From the NCBI GenBank assembly GCA_012270995.1, contig JAAXHG010000051.1, positions 69,768 through 133,767 on the forward strand: 64,000 bases of DNA, given 5' to 3'. Both the position numbers and the translations under genes were made by a program. Of this stretch, positions 24,609 to 33,715 are shown one piece after another. Each line of letters begins with the position of its first letter. Positions within the stretch are counted from its first letter, which is position 1. Under the pieces are notes generated by a model that was not told the origin of the DNA, did no database searches, and worked only from the letters and a program-made list of their open reading frames with translations. Source of the DNA: Vicinamibacteraceae bacterium (GTDB lineage: Bacteria; Acidobacteriota; Thermoanaerobaculia; Multivoradales; Multivoraceae).

Positions 24609-25697
24609 CTACGGCGCAAGCTCCAGGCCCGCGATCGTTTCTAGCCGCCCGGCCTCCACCCCTAGCCTTTCACCGGCGGCGACGATCTGACGCCAGGACT
24701 TTGCATCCACCGGGATCGCTTCGGCGCGTTCGATCCGGCTGGCCCGCTCGGGGTCGCCGGGCACGAGTACCGGCTCGTCCAGATCGGCGGCGGGCGATGC
24801 CTTGACGTGGGCGACCAGGGCCGCGAGCTCGTGCTCCATCGCCGAACGCGGGATCAACCGGTCGGGATCGAACACGATCATGAACATATTGTTGATGATC
24901 GAGCCCTCCATCTCGTGCTCGGGCTGGGCCGTGCGGCCGCCGCTCATCATGCCGCCCAGGAGTTCGCAGAAGACGGCGAGGCCGTAGCCCTTGTGATCGC
25001 CGAAGGAGGTCAACGCGCCCGCCGGCTGCCGGAAGAGCACTCCCGGGTCGCGGGTCTTGCGGCCGCGGTGGTCGATCAGGGAGCCCTCGGGCGCCTCCTC
25101 GCCCATGTTGTGGGCCACCCGCGCCTTGCCGTGGGCGATCCGGCTGGTAGCCATGTCGAGAAGGACCGGCGGCTGCCTCCTGCTGCCGGGCAGCGAGAGG
25201 CAGATCGGATTCGTCGAGTAGCGGGCGTCGGTACCCCGGTAGGGGGCTACGAGGGCCTGGTGGCCGACCACGTTGACGAAGTGGAGCGAAGCGAAACCGG
25301 CCTCGGACACCTGCTCGCCGTAGGTGCCGATCCGGCCCAGGTGGTGGCAGTAGCGCACCGGCGCCACGACCACGCCGGTGTTCCGGCAGCGCTCGATCGC
25401 CGCCGCCGTGGCCTGCCGGCCGACCACCTGGCCGTAGCCCATGCCGCCGTCGAACATCATGATCGGGCCGTCGTCTCGGACCAGCTCGACCTTCTGGTTC
25501 GGGTTCAGGGTTCCGTTGCTGAGGCTCCGTACGTAGGCGGGGAGCATGCCGACTCCGTGGCTGTCGTGGCCTGAAAGGTTCGCCAGTACCAGGTGGTCGG
25601 CGACGACGCGGGCCTCGCCGGGTTCGCTGCCACCGGCTTCGAGGATCATCATGGCTGCTTCCCGCAAGGCCTGTGGCCGGATGTCGATGGACTCCAA
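24609..25697 (-). CDS. LDH2/malate dehydrogenase-family NAD(P)-dependent oxidoreductase
   Basis: A 362-residue protein of the Ldh2/YlbC/ComC family, which oxidises 2-hydroxyacids or reduces ketoacids with NAD(P) and lacks a Rossmann fold. Typical motifs are LSGHDSHGVGMLPAYVRSL (active-site His), MGYGQVVGRQA, ATSRIAHGKARVA and SFGDHKGYGLAVFCELLGG. A Shine-Dalgarno-like GGAGGCGACC lies upstream of ATG 25697. It is a single gene on this strand. The substrate (malate, lactate, ureidoglycolate or other) cannot be determined. Confidence 0.88.
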   Translation of the reverse strand: MESIDIRPQALREAAMMILEAGGSEPGEARVVADHLVLANLSGHDSHGVGMLPAYVRSLSNGTLNPNQKVELVRDDGPIMMFDGGMGYGQVVGRQATAAAIERCRNTGVVVAPVRYCHHLGRIGTYGEQVSEAGFASLHFVNVVGHQALVAPYRGTDARYSTNPICLSLPGSRRQPPVLLDMATSRIAHGKARVAHNMGEEAPEGSLIDHRGRKTRDPGVLFRQPAGALTSFGDHKGYGLAVFCELLGGMMSGGRTAQPEHEMEGSIINNMFMIVFDPDRLIPRSAMEHELAALVAHVKASPAADLDEPVLVPGDPERASRIERAEAIPVDAKSWRQIVAAGERLGVEAGRLETIAGLELAP

Positions 25698-25950
25698 GGT
25701 CGCCTCCTGCTTGTTCGGGGAGCGGCGATCCTATGCGGGTTCGCCCCCAGCGCCGTCGGCAACCGCGTGTCATCGACCGCGGTCCGATCGCCGGACATAG
25801 CGCAACGAACACCTCGGGTGGCGACACCAGCTACCCACTACGGTTCCCGTTCGACCCCTCAGAGGCCCGGTTGCAGCATCCTGGCGTCGCTCGCTGGAGG
25901 TGGTGGACTACCTCGCGGTCTTCGGCTTTGGGGACTGTAAGCTGCGCACC

Positions 25951-27345
25951 ATGCTTCAAGCTCCCTGCTCTTCGTCATCGCGGTACTGGTTCATCCCGTT
26001 CCTCCTGGCTTGTGTCGCGATGCCGGGGTTCGCCCAGCCGGCGGCTGATTCGGGTTGGGTCGACTTGACCGCCGGCGGACTCGAGCAGGGATGGCGGCAG
26101 CTCGGCGGGGCGGCGGAGTACGTCCTCGATGGCGACACGATCGTCGGCACCGCGGTGATCGAGACGCCGAACTCCTTCCTCGCCACGACGGACGAGTACG
26201 GGGACTTTGCCCTGCAGCTCGAGTTCAAGGTCGACGAGGGACTCAACGCCGGCATCCAGATCCGCAGTCACAGCGACCCGGACTACTGGAACGGCGTCGT
26301 GCACGGCTACCAGGTCGAGATCGATCCCAGCGAACGCGCCTGGAGCACGGGCATCTACGACGAAGCTCGCCGCGGCTGGCTGTTTCCGCTGACCCTGAAT
26401 CCGGCGGCGAGCCAGGCTTTTCGCCAGGGAGACTGGAACCACGTCTACATCGAGGCGATCGGCTCCGAGATCCGGACCTGGCTGAACGGCGTGCCGGCCA
26501 CTTACCTGATCGACGAGATGACGCCGAGCGGCTTCATCGCCTTGCAGGTCCACTCGGTCGGGCCGGAGCAGGGCGGACTGCAGGTCCGTTACCGGAACGT
26601 GCGCCTGCGTACGGATGATCTCGTGCCGCGGGGTGGGGAGTTTCCCTACGTCGTCGACACGCGGCCGAACCGGTTGTCCGAAGCGGAAGCGGCCCTGGGC
26701 TGGAAGCTGCTCTTCGACGGCGAAAGCACGGACGCCTGGCGCGGCGCTCACCGCGAGGATTTTCCCGCGACCGGCTGGAAGGTGCGTGATGGCGAGCTGA
26801 CGGTGCTCGCCTCGGAACCCGGCGGACCACGCGGTGGCGGGATCGTGACCCGAGAGACGTTCTCGGCGTTCGAGCTCCAGTTGGAGTTCCGGATGACCGA
26901 GGGCGCGAACAGCGGCATCAAGTACCTGGTCACCGAGGGCTACGGCGAGGCGCCCGGTACCGCGGTCGCGTTCGAGTACCAGATCCTGGACGACATGCGC
27001 CACCCCGACGCGGAGGCTGGACGCGACGGCAACCGGACCCTCGCTTCGCTCTACGATCTGTTGCCGCCAACTAAGCAGTTCCGCTTCGTCAAGGGTCTCG
27101 GGCGATACAACCACGCGCGGATCGTCGTCCGCGCCGACGGCACGGTGGAGCACTGGCTGAACCACCAGTTGGTGCTGGCGTTCGACCGGAACTCGGCGGA
27201 GCTCAAAGAGGCGATCGCAATGAGCAAGTTCGCAGGCCGAGACGGGTTCGGAGAGTGGCCGGAGGGCCGCATCCTCTTGCAGGACCATGGCGACGAGGTG
27301 GCCTTCCGCGGCATCAAGGTGCGCCGCCTCGACGGCGCGGAGTAG
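25951..27345 (+). CDS. Exported protein with two DUF1080 (3-keto-disaccharide hydrolase) domains
   Basis: The product has 464 residues from ATG 25951, with a signal peptide (MLQAPCSS...ACVAMPGFAQ). Two DUF1080 domains are in tandem: residues about 32-215 (WVDLTAGGLEQGWRQLGGAA, LQLEFKVDEGLNAGIQIRS) and about 235-460 (WKLLFDGESTDAWRGA, LQLEFRMTEGANSGIKYLV). DUF1080 members are laminin-G-like lectin/hydrolase folds involved in 3-keto-glycoside breakdown. It is followed by the LarA-like gene 121 nt downstream. Upstream, TGTAAG lies 9 nt before the ATG. Confidence 0.88.
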   Translation: MLQAPCSSSSRYWFIPFLLACVAMPGFAQPAADSGWVDLTAGGLEQGWRQLGGAAEYVLDGDTIVGTAVIETPNSFLATTDEYGDFALQLEFKVDEGLNAGIQIRSHSDPDYWNGVVHGYQVEIDPSERAWSTGIYDEARRGWLFPLTLNPAASQAFRQGDWNHVYIEAIGSEIRTWLNGVPATYLIDEMTPSGFIALQVHSVGPEQGGLQVRYRNVRLRTDDLVPRGGEFPYVVDTRPNRLSEAEAALGWKLLFDGESTDAWRGAHREDFPATGWKVRDGELTVLASEPGGPRGGGIVTRETFSAFELQLEFRMTEGANSGIKYLVTEGYGEAPGTAVAFEYQILDDMRHPDAEAGRDGNRTLASLYDLLPPTKQFRFVKGLGRYNHARIVVRADGTVEHWLNHQLVLAFDRNSAELKEAIAMSKFAGRDGFGEWPEGRILLQDHGDEVAFRGIKVRRLDGAE

Positions 27346-27466
27346 GGGCCGCAAGACCTGTTGCAGGCTCCATGTCTGGCCCCAGTTCCCACCTGACCAG
27401 GACCTTGGGTCGCGGAAGTCGCCTCGCCAGGTTCCGCAACGCAAGCTCCTGGTAGTCGCCCCGTCG

Positions 27467-28747
27467 ATGCGCGTGCGTCTCGCCTACGGTCGCGACGGTC
27501 TCACGATCGACGTCCCGCCCGAGCGGACGACGGTCATCGTGCCGGTCCAGGCGCCGGCGCTCGCGGATCCCGATGCCGCTCTGACCGCGGCGCTCCGGGC
27601 TCCGGTGGCGGGCCCGCCGCTACGGGAACTGGCCAGGCCCGGCCAGACGGCGGCGATCTCGGTATGCGACATCACCAGGGCGCAGCCGCGGCGGGAGATG
27701 GTCGCCGCGGTGCTTCGGGAACTCGAAGGCGTCGTCCGCCCGGAGGATGTCGCGATCCTGATCGCGACCGGCACTCACCGAGCGAACACACCGGCCGAAC
27801 TCCAAGCGATGCTGGGCGACGAGATCCTCGGTGCTTGCCGCGTGATCAACCATGACGCGCGTGACGACTCCTCGCTCGTCGACCTGGGGGAGACCGGCGC
27901 CGGCGTGCCGACCCGGCTCTGCCGCCACTGGCTGGAGGCGGACCTCCGGATCACGACCGGCTTCGTCGAGCCGCACTTCTTCGCGGGCTTCTCGGGTGGC
28001 CCGAAGATGGTCGCCCCGGGGCTCGCCGGGCTCGACACGGTGCTGACGCTGCACGATGCCGCCCGCGTCGGCGATCCGCGCTCAACTTGGGGCATCATCG
28101 ACGACAACCCGCTGCATAGCGACATCCGGGCGATCGCGGCGCGGCCGGAGGCCAAGCCGCACTTCAGCGTTGACGTTCTGCTCGACCGGTCGCAGCGGAT
28201 CACCCATGTCTTCGCCGGCGAGCTCTGCGAGATGCACCGGCGGGCCTGCGCGGCCGCCAAGCCGATCGCCATGCGGGAGACCAGCCACCGGTTCGAAGTC
28301 GTCGTGACGACGAACTCCGGCTATCCGCTCGACCAGAACCTCTACCAGGCGGTCAAGGGGATGTCGGCGGCCGCGCAGGTGGTGGCCGACGACGGGACGA
28401 TCCTCTGCGCGGCCGAGTGCAGCGACGGCATCCCGGACCACGGGCGATACGCGGAGTTGTTGCGGCGCGGTGACTCGCCTGAGGAACTGCTGGCGCAGAT
28501 CGAGGCCCGTCCAACGACCGAGCCGGACCAGTGGCAGGTCCAGGTCCAGGCGTTGATCCAGCGTCGCGCCCGCGTGCTGGTCAAGGCGGACGGGCTGAGC
28601 AAGGACCAGCTTGCCGCGGCCCACTTCGAGCCGGCGCCCGACCTCGACGCCGCGCTCGCCGAGTGCGTGGCGGCCCGGCCCGACGCGCGTATCTGCGTGC
28701 TTCCCGAAGGCCCGCAGACGATCCCCTACCTGGCGGCCGGCGCCTGA
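27467..28747 (+). CDS. LarA-like (nickel-pincer lactate racemase family) protein
   Basis: The protein has 426 residues from ATG 27467 (MRVRLAYGRDGLTIDVP). Family motifs present are ICDIT-like VCDITRAQPRREM, ATGTHRANTPAEL with the His after Thr, and EPHFFAGFSGGPKMVAPG with the His and the Lys expected to bind the nickel-pincer nucleotide. LarA relatives racemise or epimerise 2-hydroxyacids using a cofactor made by LarB, LarC and LarE, and none of these are in the window. A 44-bp piece of its 3' coding sequence recurs at 30052-30095. Confidence 0.85.
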   Translation: MRVRLAYGRDGLTIDVPPERTTVIVPVQAPALADPDAALTAALRAPVAGPPLRELARPGQTAAISVCDITRAQPRREMVAAVLRELEGVVRPEDVAILIATGTHRANTPAELQAMLGDEILGACRVINHDARDDSSLVDLGETGAGVPTRLCRHWLEADLRITTGFVEPHFFAGFSGGPKMVAPGLAGLDTVLTLHDAARVGDPRSTWGIIDDNPLHSDIRAIAARPEAKPHFSVDVLLDRSQRITHVFAGELCEMHRRACAAAKPIAMRETSHRFEVVVTTNSGYPLDQNLYQAVKGMSAAAQVVADDGTILCAAECSDGIPDHGRYAELLRRGDSPEELLAQIEARPTTEPDQWQVQVQALIQRRARVLVKADGLSKDQLAAAHFEPAPDLDAALAECVAARPDARICVLPEGPQTIPYLAAGA

Positions 28748-29020
28748 GCGATCCCCTCGCTTCTCGGGCTCGATCGTCTTGCTCGCGCCGTCATCACGCC
28801 GTCGCGTGCTCGAACGCCACCACGTTGCGCGACGCGCTGCTGAACTCCACGCGGTAAGGCTAGCAAGCTGGCCGGCGTGAAGCTGAGGCGGCCGGACGAA
28901 AGTTCGGCCTCAAGCCATCGGGTCGACGTCTCCTGGAACGGACTCTCGGAGTCGGCGGTCGGCCGCCCCCTTGCGGGCGAAGCCGTCGCCGGCGCCGAGC
29001 GCGGTGATAGCTTCGAAGCG
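28748..29020. other. Spacer between LarA-like gene and Uma2 gene
   Basis: These 273 nt carry no convincing gene. An in-frame upstream extension of the Uma2 frame to ATG 28877 exists but lacks domain content. The sequence GTGATAGCTTC just before 29021 could supply a -10 element. Confidence 0.4.
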
Positions 29021-30034
29021 ATGGCTGAGCCGGTCCAGACTGCCTTCTCCCGGACGAGGTTCGAGTGCCCGGGCGATCCCGAGGAGGCGCCGCTCGATCT
29101 GGCCGACTTCCCCGGTTGCCGGGCGGAGAGCATCTCGCGCGAGGAGATGGGGGACTACGACGGCCGAGTCGAATACTGGGAGGCGCGTACGGAGACGGCG
29201 GTCATCGTGCGCGAACCGACGACTCGGTTTCACGAGCAGCCCTCGCAGCGGCTGGCGCGGCTTGCGGAGCGGATAGCCGCGTCGAGGGGTTCGCCGATCG
29301 AGACCTTCGGAACAACGGACCTGGTTCGCTACGACTCGGGCGGCGAGCGCAAGGTCCTGATGCAGGCGGACCAGATTCTCTACCTGCATCCGCTTGAGTA
29401 CGACGTCTGGGAACGCGACGTCGATATCGACAGCCGCGAGCGGCCGGAGATAGTGCTCGAAGTCGACTACTCGACCGACGTCCGGCGGCGGAAGCTCTGG
29501 ATCTACGAGGCGTGGGGCTTTCCGGAAGTCTGGGTGGACGTGCCGGACGCGCGGTCGCCGAGCCGGCCGAAGTCCCGCGTCTCCGGCCTGACGATCCATG
29601 TGCTGCACGACGGCAGGTTCCGGGAGGCGTCGAGCAGCCGGGCCTTTCCCGGCTGGACGGCGGAGGAGATCCACCGCGCGCTCAATGAACCGTCTACCTC
29701 CGAGGAGACTCTGACCGTGCTGCGCCGTGTCGGGCGTGCACTGGGGGCCGCCGAGGGCATGGGGCCGGATGACGATCCCTGGCTGCGCAGCGAGCGAGCC
29801 GAAGGCCGCGAAGAGGGCCGTGCGGAGGGCTTGGCCGAAGGCCGTGCCGAGATGCTGAAAGCAGTCGTGGGAATCCTGGAGGCGCGCGGGATCGCTGCGA
29901 GTCCGGGCCTGACGGGCCGCCTGGCGATGCTTGACGACCTGCGGGCCGACGAGCTGATTCAGGCTGCGCGGACCTGTTCGATCGAGTCCGAGTTCCTCGC
30001 ATTGCTGACTGCGAAGCCGCCTCAATCGGATTGA
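29021..30034 (+). CDS. Uma2-family putative endonuclease
   Basis: The product is 337 residues from ATG 29021 (MAEPVQTAFSRTRFEC). Residues 70-220 carry the Uma2/DUF820 PD-(D/E)XK-like core: MQADQILYLH, RPEIVLEVDYSTDVRRRKLW and IYEAWGFPEVWVDVP. Near the C-terminus is a Gly-Arg-Glu repeat (EGREEGRAEGLAEGRAEML), as in Rpn/Uma2 transposon-linked nucleases, then an Ala/Leu helical tail. Function is unproven. It is flanked upstream by the larA-like gene and downstream by a 44-bp larA-like fragment, which suggests this gene was inserted or duplicated into the larA 3' region. Confidence 0.75.
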   Translation: MAEPVQTAFSRTRFECPGDPEEAPLDLADFPGCRAESISREEMGDYDGRVEYWEARTETAVIVREPTTRFHEQPSQRLARLAERIAASRGSPIETFGTTDLVRYDSGGERKVLMQADQILYLHPLEYDVWERDVDIDSRERPEIVLEVDYSTDVRRRKLWIYEAWGFPEVWVDVPDARSPSRPKSRVSGLTIHVLHDGRFREASSSRAFPGWTAEEIHRALNEPSTSEETLTVLRRVGRALGAAEGMGPDDDPWLRSERAEGREEGRAEGLAEGRAEMLKAVVGILEARGIAASPGLTGRLAMLDDLRADELIQAARTCSIESEFLALLTAKPPQSD

Positions 30035-30051
30035 CGACTGCCAGCTGGGTC

Positions 30052-30095
30052 GTCCAGGCGCTGATCCAGCGGCGCGCCCGCGTGCTGGTCAAGGC
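30052..30095 (+). repeat. Fragment of the larA-like gene 3' end
   Basis: The 44 bp match 28544-28587 of the larA-like coding sequence with two mismatches. They still encode VQALIQRRARVLVKA and are followed by a TGA at 30103-30105. The fragment has no start and is a relic. Confidence 0.85.
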
Positions 30096-30190
30096 AGAGA
30101 TCTGAGCGGCTGATCGTCGCCGCTTCGCGGCGCGGTGACGGCGAACCTCCGGCTCTCCGCTCAACCGGAACCGCGTTCCGCCCACAGTTG

Positions 30191-30235
30191 CTTGAAAATC
30201 GTCTCTTGACTGAGTGATTTTCAAGAAAGTAGGCT
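30191..30235 (+). promoter_or_regulatory. Leaderless-type promoter with palindromic operator for the AAA/DUF4143 gene
   Basis: A -35-like TTGACT (30206-30211) and a -10-like TAGGCT (30230-30235) are separated by 18 bp, and the GTG start at 30243 lies 7 nt after the -10. A perfect 10-bp inverted repeat, CTTGAAAATC (30191-30200) and GATTTTCAAG (30216-30225), brackets the -35. This AT-rich palindrome stands out from the high-GC background and is a plausible repressor site. Confidence 0.6.
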
Positions 30236-30242
30236 TGTCTTT

Positions 30243-31421
30243 GTGAACGTTGATCGCGAGCTTGCCGCCCAACGAATCAATCGCTCGTTCCTGGTCCATC
30301 CGGCGGTCGCGGTCGTCGGACCGCGGCAATGCGGGAAGACGACTCTTGCCCGAGCATTGTTCGATGAGGCACCGGAGAGGGGGCGCTACTTCGATCTGGA
30401 GGATCCGGTCGATCGGAGGCGTCTCGCGACGCCGATGCAGACCCTGGAGCCTCTGCGCGGCCTCGTCGTCATCGACGAGATCCAGCGGCAGGCCGAGGTG
30501 TTCGAGGTTCTGCGGGTCCTGTGCGACCGGCGGGAGGAGCCGGCCCGCTTCCTCGTCCTCGGCAGCGCATCTCCGGCCCTCGCTCGCGGCGCCTCGGAGA
30601 CTCTGGCGGGCCGCGCCGGCCAGATTCGGCTCTCGGGTTTCGATCTGACCGAGGTGGCCGGCGCGGCTCCAGGCGGTTGGCGGAAGCTCTGGTTGCGGGG
30701 CGGGTTCCCGCGCAGCTTTCTCGCCGCCGCCGACGACCTGTCCGCCTTGTGGCGCCAGAGTTTCGTGGAGACGTTTCTCGATCGCGACATTCCGCGGTTC
30801 GGCTTTTCCCTGCCGCCGGAGGCGCTACGTCGCTTCTGGATGATGGTCGCTCACTATCACGGCCAGGTTTGGAACGCGGCGGAGTTTGCTCGAGCGATCG
30901 GCTCGGGCCAGGCTGCCGCGCGCCGCTATCTGGACATACTTGTCGCTGCACAGGTCGTGCGGGTCCTTCCGCCGTGGCATGAAAACCTCAAGAAGCGGCA
31001 GGTCCGTGCGCCGAAGGTCTACATTCGGGATAGCGGCCTCCTCCACACCCTCCTCGATCTTCCGTCGGCTGACCGTCTGGCTGGACATCCGAAAGTCGGG
31101 GCCTCGTTCGAGGGTTTCGGCGTCGAGCAGGTCCTGTCCTGCATGCAGCCCTCGAACGCGCACTTCTGGGCTACCCACGGCGGCGCCGAGCTGGACCTGA
31201 TGATCGTGTCCGGCGGCCGCCGGCATGGTTTCGAGTTCAAGTACAGCGACGCGCCGGGAACGACGAAGTCGATGAGGTCGGCGCTCGCCGACCTGCGGCT
31301 CGATCACCTCTGGGTGGTCTATTCCGGAGATTCGTCCTACGAACTGGACGAGCGGATTTCCGTTCTGCCGGTGGAAGATGTTCCGGTCTTGGCGGACCGC
31401 ATCTCGAGTGTGTCGGGCTGA
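30243..31421 (+). CDS. AAA_14/DUF4143 ATPase
   Basis: A 392-residue ATPase starting at GTG 30243. The N-terminal AAA_14 domain has Walker A VVGPRQCGKTTLARAL, Walker B GLVVIDEIQRQ and sensor LVLGSASPALA. The C-terminal DUF4143 part has RRYLDILVAAQVVRVLPPW, KVYIRDSGLLHTLLDL and the PD-(D/E)XK-like strand GAELDLMIVSGGRRHGFEFK. Such ATPases are common in accessory DNA and often occur as single genes, and their role is unclear. The promoter palindrome suggests autoregulation. Confidence 0.85.
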   Translation: MNVDRELAAQRINRSFLVHPAVAVVGPRQCGKTTLARALFDEAPERGRYFDLEDPVDRRRLATPMQTLEPLRGLVVIDEIQRQAEVFEVLRVLCDRREEPARFLVLGSASPALARGASETLAGRAGQIRLSGFDLTEVAGAAPGGWRKLWLRGGFPRSFLAAADDLSALWRQSFVETFLDRDIPRFGFSLPPEALRRFWMMVAHYHGQVWNAAEFARAIGSGQAAARRYLDILVAAQVVRVLPPWHENLKKRQVRAPKVYIRDSGLLHTLLDLPSADRLAGHPKVGASFEGFGVEQVLSCMQPSNAHFWATHGGAELDLMIVSGGRRHGFEFKYSDAPGTTKSMRSALADLRLDHLWVVYSGDSSYELDERISVLPVEDVPVLADRISSVSG

Positions 31422-31654
31422 ACGGCGAGAGAGGCCGGCGGTCGGCAACGCCGCTCGATGGACCCTTGACCGCCCCGGCGCAAGGGTTCGGACGAGAGAG
31501 CCCGTTGTCGGAGAGTACGCCGCTTCTCGCTGAGTCCAAGCGAGTCGACTCCTTGGCTTAGGCTGACTGTCCCGTCAAGGACCCGCCAAGCCAAGTGGGT
31601 TGGGAGTCCGCTGAAGCAGAAGAGTCCGCCTTCGAAGACTGGTGGCAGCGGACT

Positions 31655-32755
31655 TCAAGGTAAGCCAGTCATCTCGGGCTCGTTGATCTCGCAAGCGGGA
31701 CAGGTTTCTAGGTTGAAATAGACGACCCATGCGTCTGTCCGTCGGCCTCCGAGAAACTGTACCTCAGCCGAGAACTTGAAGACATTGCCGAAGCGATCCC
31801 GATGCTCATCCTCGTCTGTGTAGTCCAAAGAGACGGACTGCACACCGGCACTGGCAAGGGTCAGAAGTTCCCCAGCGTTGGTCTCTCCGTTATGATCGAG
31901 GTCGTGCCACAGCCGCAGATGGGGATAAACCGAATCGTCTGCCGTGATCTGACCGTCAGAGTTGCCGCCGTTGATGGCTTGGTCGAAAACCGCCAAAGCT
32001 CGGAAGCCGTGCGGCACCTCGCCTTCACCAGGTGGGGGCTGCGGTGAGACGTGGGAAAAGAGCTCGGTTCCATTGTCGATCACGCCGTTGTTGTTCCTGT
32101 CAAGGACCAGAAAGGCGTCGTCTGAACCTGTGGCAGTCCACGGTATCCGTTGTAGATTACCATCCCCCGAGAGGTCGAACCAAACGCCACCAGCCGTATC
32201 CGTGAGGTCATAACTGCCATCGCGCAGGGACACGATGATCGGTTCCTCGCAAGGGTGACCGCAGTTCGTGCAGTAGGCGTCTATCGATTCAACTGACGAG
32301 TAGTCGCAGCGTTCTTCCCAAACGTACCCCGGCGTACCGGGCTCCTGGACCTTCTCGCGAATGCGCCTCCCGTTTCTCCACCTCACTTGGAAATGGACGT
32401 CGCTGACATTGCTTGCCTGGAGCCAGATCCAGGGGCAGTCGGTCAGCAGGGGAGGCTGAAGGCAGGCGCCAGTTGCGGTAGCGTTGATGACGGTGATGCC
32501 GCCACCTGGTGGTGCCAAGGGCGCGCCTGTTCCGCAGAACTGCTCGCACCGCAACGTCCAGGAGCGACTCTCTGAGCCAGCAAGCTGGGGTTGCTGGCTG
32601 CAACTAGGCGCGTGGTACTCGATGTTGCTGCCGATCGGATAGAGATCGCAATCCGGTCCGCCAAAACTCTGACTCCGCGTGATCCCGGGCAGGACAAGGA
32701 GCACGATGGTAGCGAACAAAGCGATCAACAGAAGGGGGAGGAATGTGGTGCGCAT
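31655..32755 (-). CDS. Secreted protein with Asp-rich, calcium-binding-type C-terminal region
   Basis: A 366-residue protein with an N-terminal hydrophobic signal/anchor (LLLIALFATIVLLVLPG). A Cys-rich middle (CEQFCGTGAPL, CDYSSVESIDAYCTNCGHPC) precedes a region of Asp/Asn-Gly loops: GVWFDLSGDGNLQRIPWT, FLVLDRNNNGVIDNGTELF, GGNSDGQITADD and WHDLDHNGETNAGEL. These resemble EF-hand/dockerin-like calcium loops of a family abundant in Acidobacteriota. It is the second gene of a two-gene unit, 21 nt after the gene upstream, with AGAGG before the ATG. Function is unknown. Confidence 0.65.
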   Translation of the reverse strand: MRTTFLPLLLIALFATIVLLVLPGITRSQSFGGPDCDLYPIGSNIEYHAPSCSQQPQLAGSESRSWTLRCEQFCGTGAPLAPPGGGITVINATATGACLQPPLLTDCPWIWLQASNVSDVHFQVRWRNGRRIREKVQEPGTPGYVWEERCDYSSVESIDAYCTNCGHPCEEPIIVSLRDGSYDLTDTAGGVWFDLSGDGNLQRIPWTATGSDDAFLVLDRNNNGVIDNGTELFSHVSPQPPPGEGEVPHGFRALAVFDQAINGGNSDGQITADDSVYPHLRLWHDLDHNGETNAGELLTLASAGVQSVSLDYTDEDEHRDRFGNVFKFSAEVQFLGGRRTDAWVVYFNLETCPACEINEPEMTGLP

Positions 32756-32776
32756 CTTGGGGCCTCTGAAATCAGG

Positions 32777-33715
32777 TCAGTGGGTGATGTTCACGTGGGC
32801 GCGGAGCCGAGCCGGCATCCGCGAAGCTCCTAGCTCAAGTAGGCGTCGATTGTCCTGAAGCACTGCGCTAGCGACTGGAAGCACCGCCTCGCGGAAACCC
32901 GGGCGCGAGAGGCTGGCCACGTCCGGATGTGAGGCTGCGATTCGTAGCGCGAGGTTCCTGATTAGCGCGGTCGTGTGTGCGTGTAGGCGTGTCTGCGAGG
33001 GAGCCGACGCCTCCGCTCTTGCGAGAGGCGGATTCGATAGTTCCGGTTCGTTCGACTTGGGCCGGGCCGAGTCGAGTAGCGCCCAGAGGAGGTCTTCCAG
33101 GCGACTCCCTCTTCCCCGCGCCAGGCGTAGGAGCTCTTCGTGAAACGTGGCGAGAGCCTGGAGTTGGTCCAATCGCTGGACGTAGAAGTCGTGCAGTCGC
33201 TCAGCGGGCGGGTTTCCCGCAAACGTCCCGTCGTCGAACACGGCCAGGCTCACCTGCAAGGAGGCTACCGCGTACGAGCCCTCGGCGAATCGGTTGGGGT
33301 TCGTGTCTATCGGAGCCGCAGCAGGTACGACGAAGCGGGTTTCCTCGCCCGGACGGAGTGGTAGAAAGCCGGTCGACTCGTCGTGGTCGTGGGTAAACAA
33401 GAAGCGGTCAGTTGACCGGGTGAGCACGTGAGCGGCACCCTCATCGGTTCCAGTCATGGAATCGACTGCCCAAGCCGTGATCGTCCTCCAGTCATCATTT
33501 CTGAGTCGCAATACCCATTCGCTGCCATCTTCGGCGGGCGCGGCGTCGACGATTGTCAGTGAGGTGGAGACGTCGGCCCTATCGGGTTGGAGACTACCGA
33601 GCGCATTGCTGAGAGCTTCGGGCTCGCGTAACTGCCAGGCCGCGATTGGAATAGCGGAGGCGACCGCCAGAACAATGGCACCTCGGAGCCGAAGGATGCC
33701 GGGGCTGTAGCGCAT
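32777..33715 (-). CDS. Exported protein of unknown function, first gene of a secreted pair
   Basis: A 312-residue protein from ATG 33715 with GGAGAGAG upstream. The N-terminus has a basic start and a hydrophobic segment (GAIVLAVASAIPIAAW). Residues about 45-170 look like a beta-sandwich (SLTIVDAAPAEDGSEWVLRL, RFVVPAAAPID). The C-terminal half is helical with RLHDFYVQRLDQLQALATFH. I recognise no family. It is likely co-expressed with the following secreted Ca-binding-type protein. Confidence 0.6.
   Translation of the reverse strand: MRYSPGILRLRGAIVLAVASAIPIAAWQLREPEALSNALGSLQPDRADVSTSLTIVDAAPAEDGSEWVLRLRNDDWRTITAWAVDSMTGTDEGAAHVLTRSTDRFLFTHDHDESTGFLPLRPGEETRFVVPAAAPIDTNPNRFAEGSYAVASLQVSLAVFDDGTFAGNPPAERLHDFYVQRLDQLQALATFHEELLRLARGRGSRLEDLLWALLDSARPKSNEPELSNPPLARAEASAPSQTRLHAHTTALIRNLALRIAASHPDVASLSRPGFREAVLPVASAVLQDNRRLLELGASRMPARLRAHVNITH

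Noticed and set aside
31422..31654. Possible tRNA-like sequence near 31487 (a GTTCGG followed by paired segments)
   Set aside because: No complete cloverleaf, anticodon stem or CCA-end arrangement could be folded.
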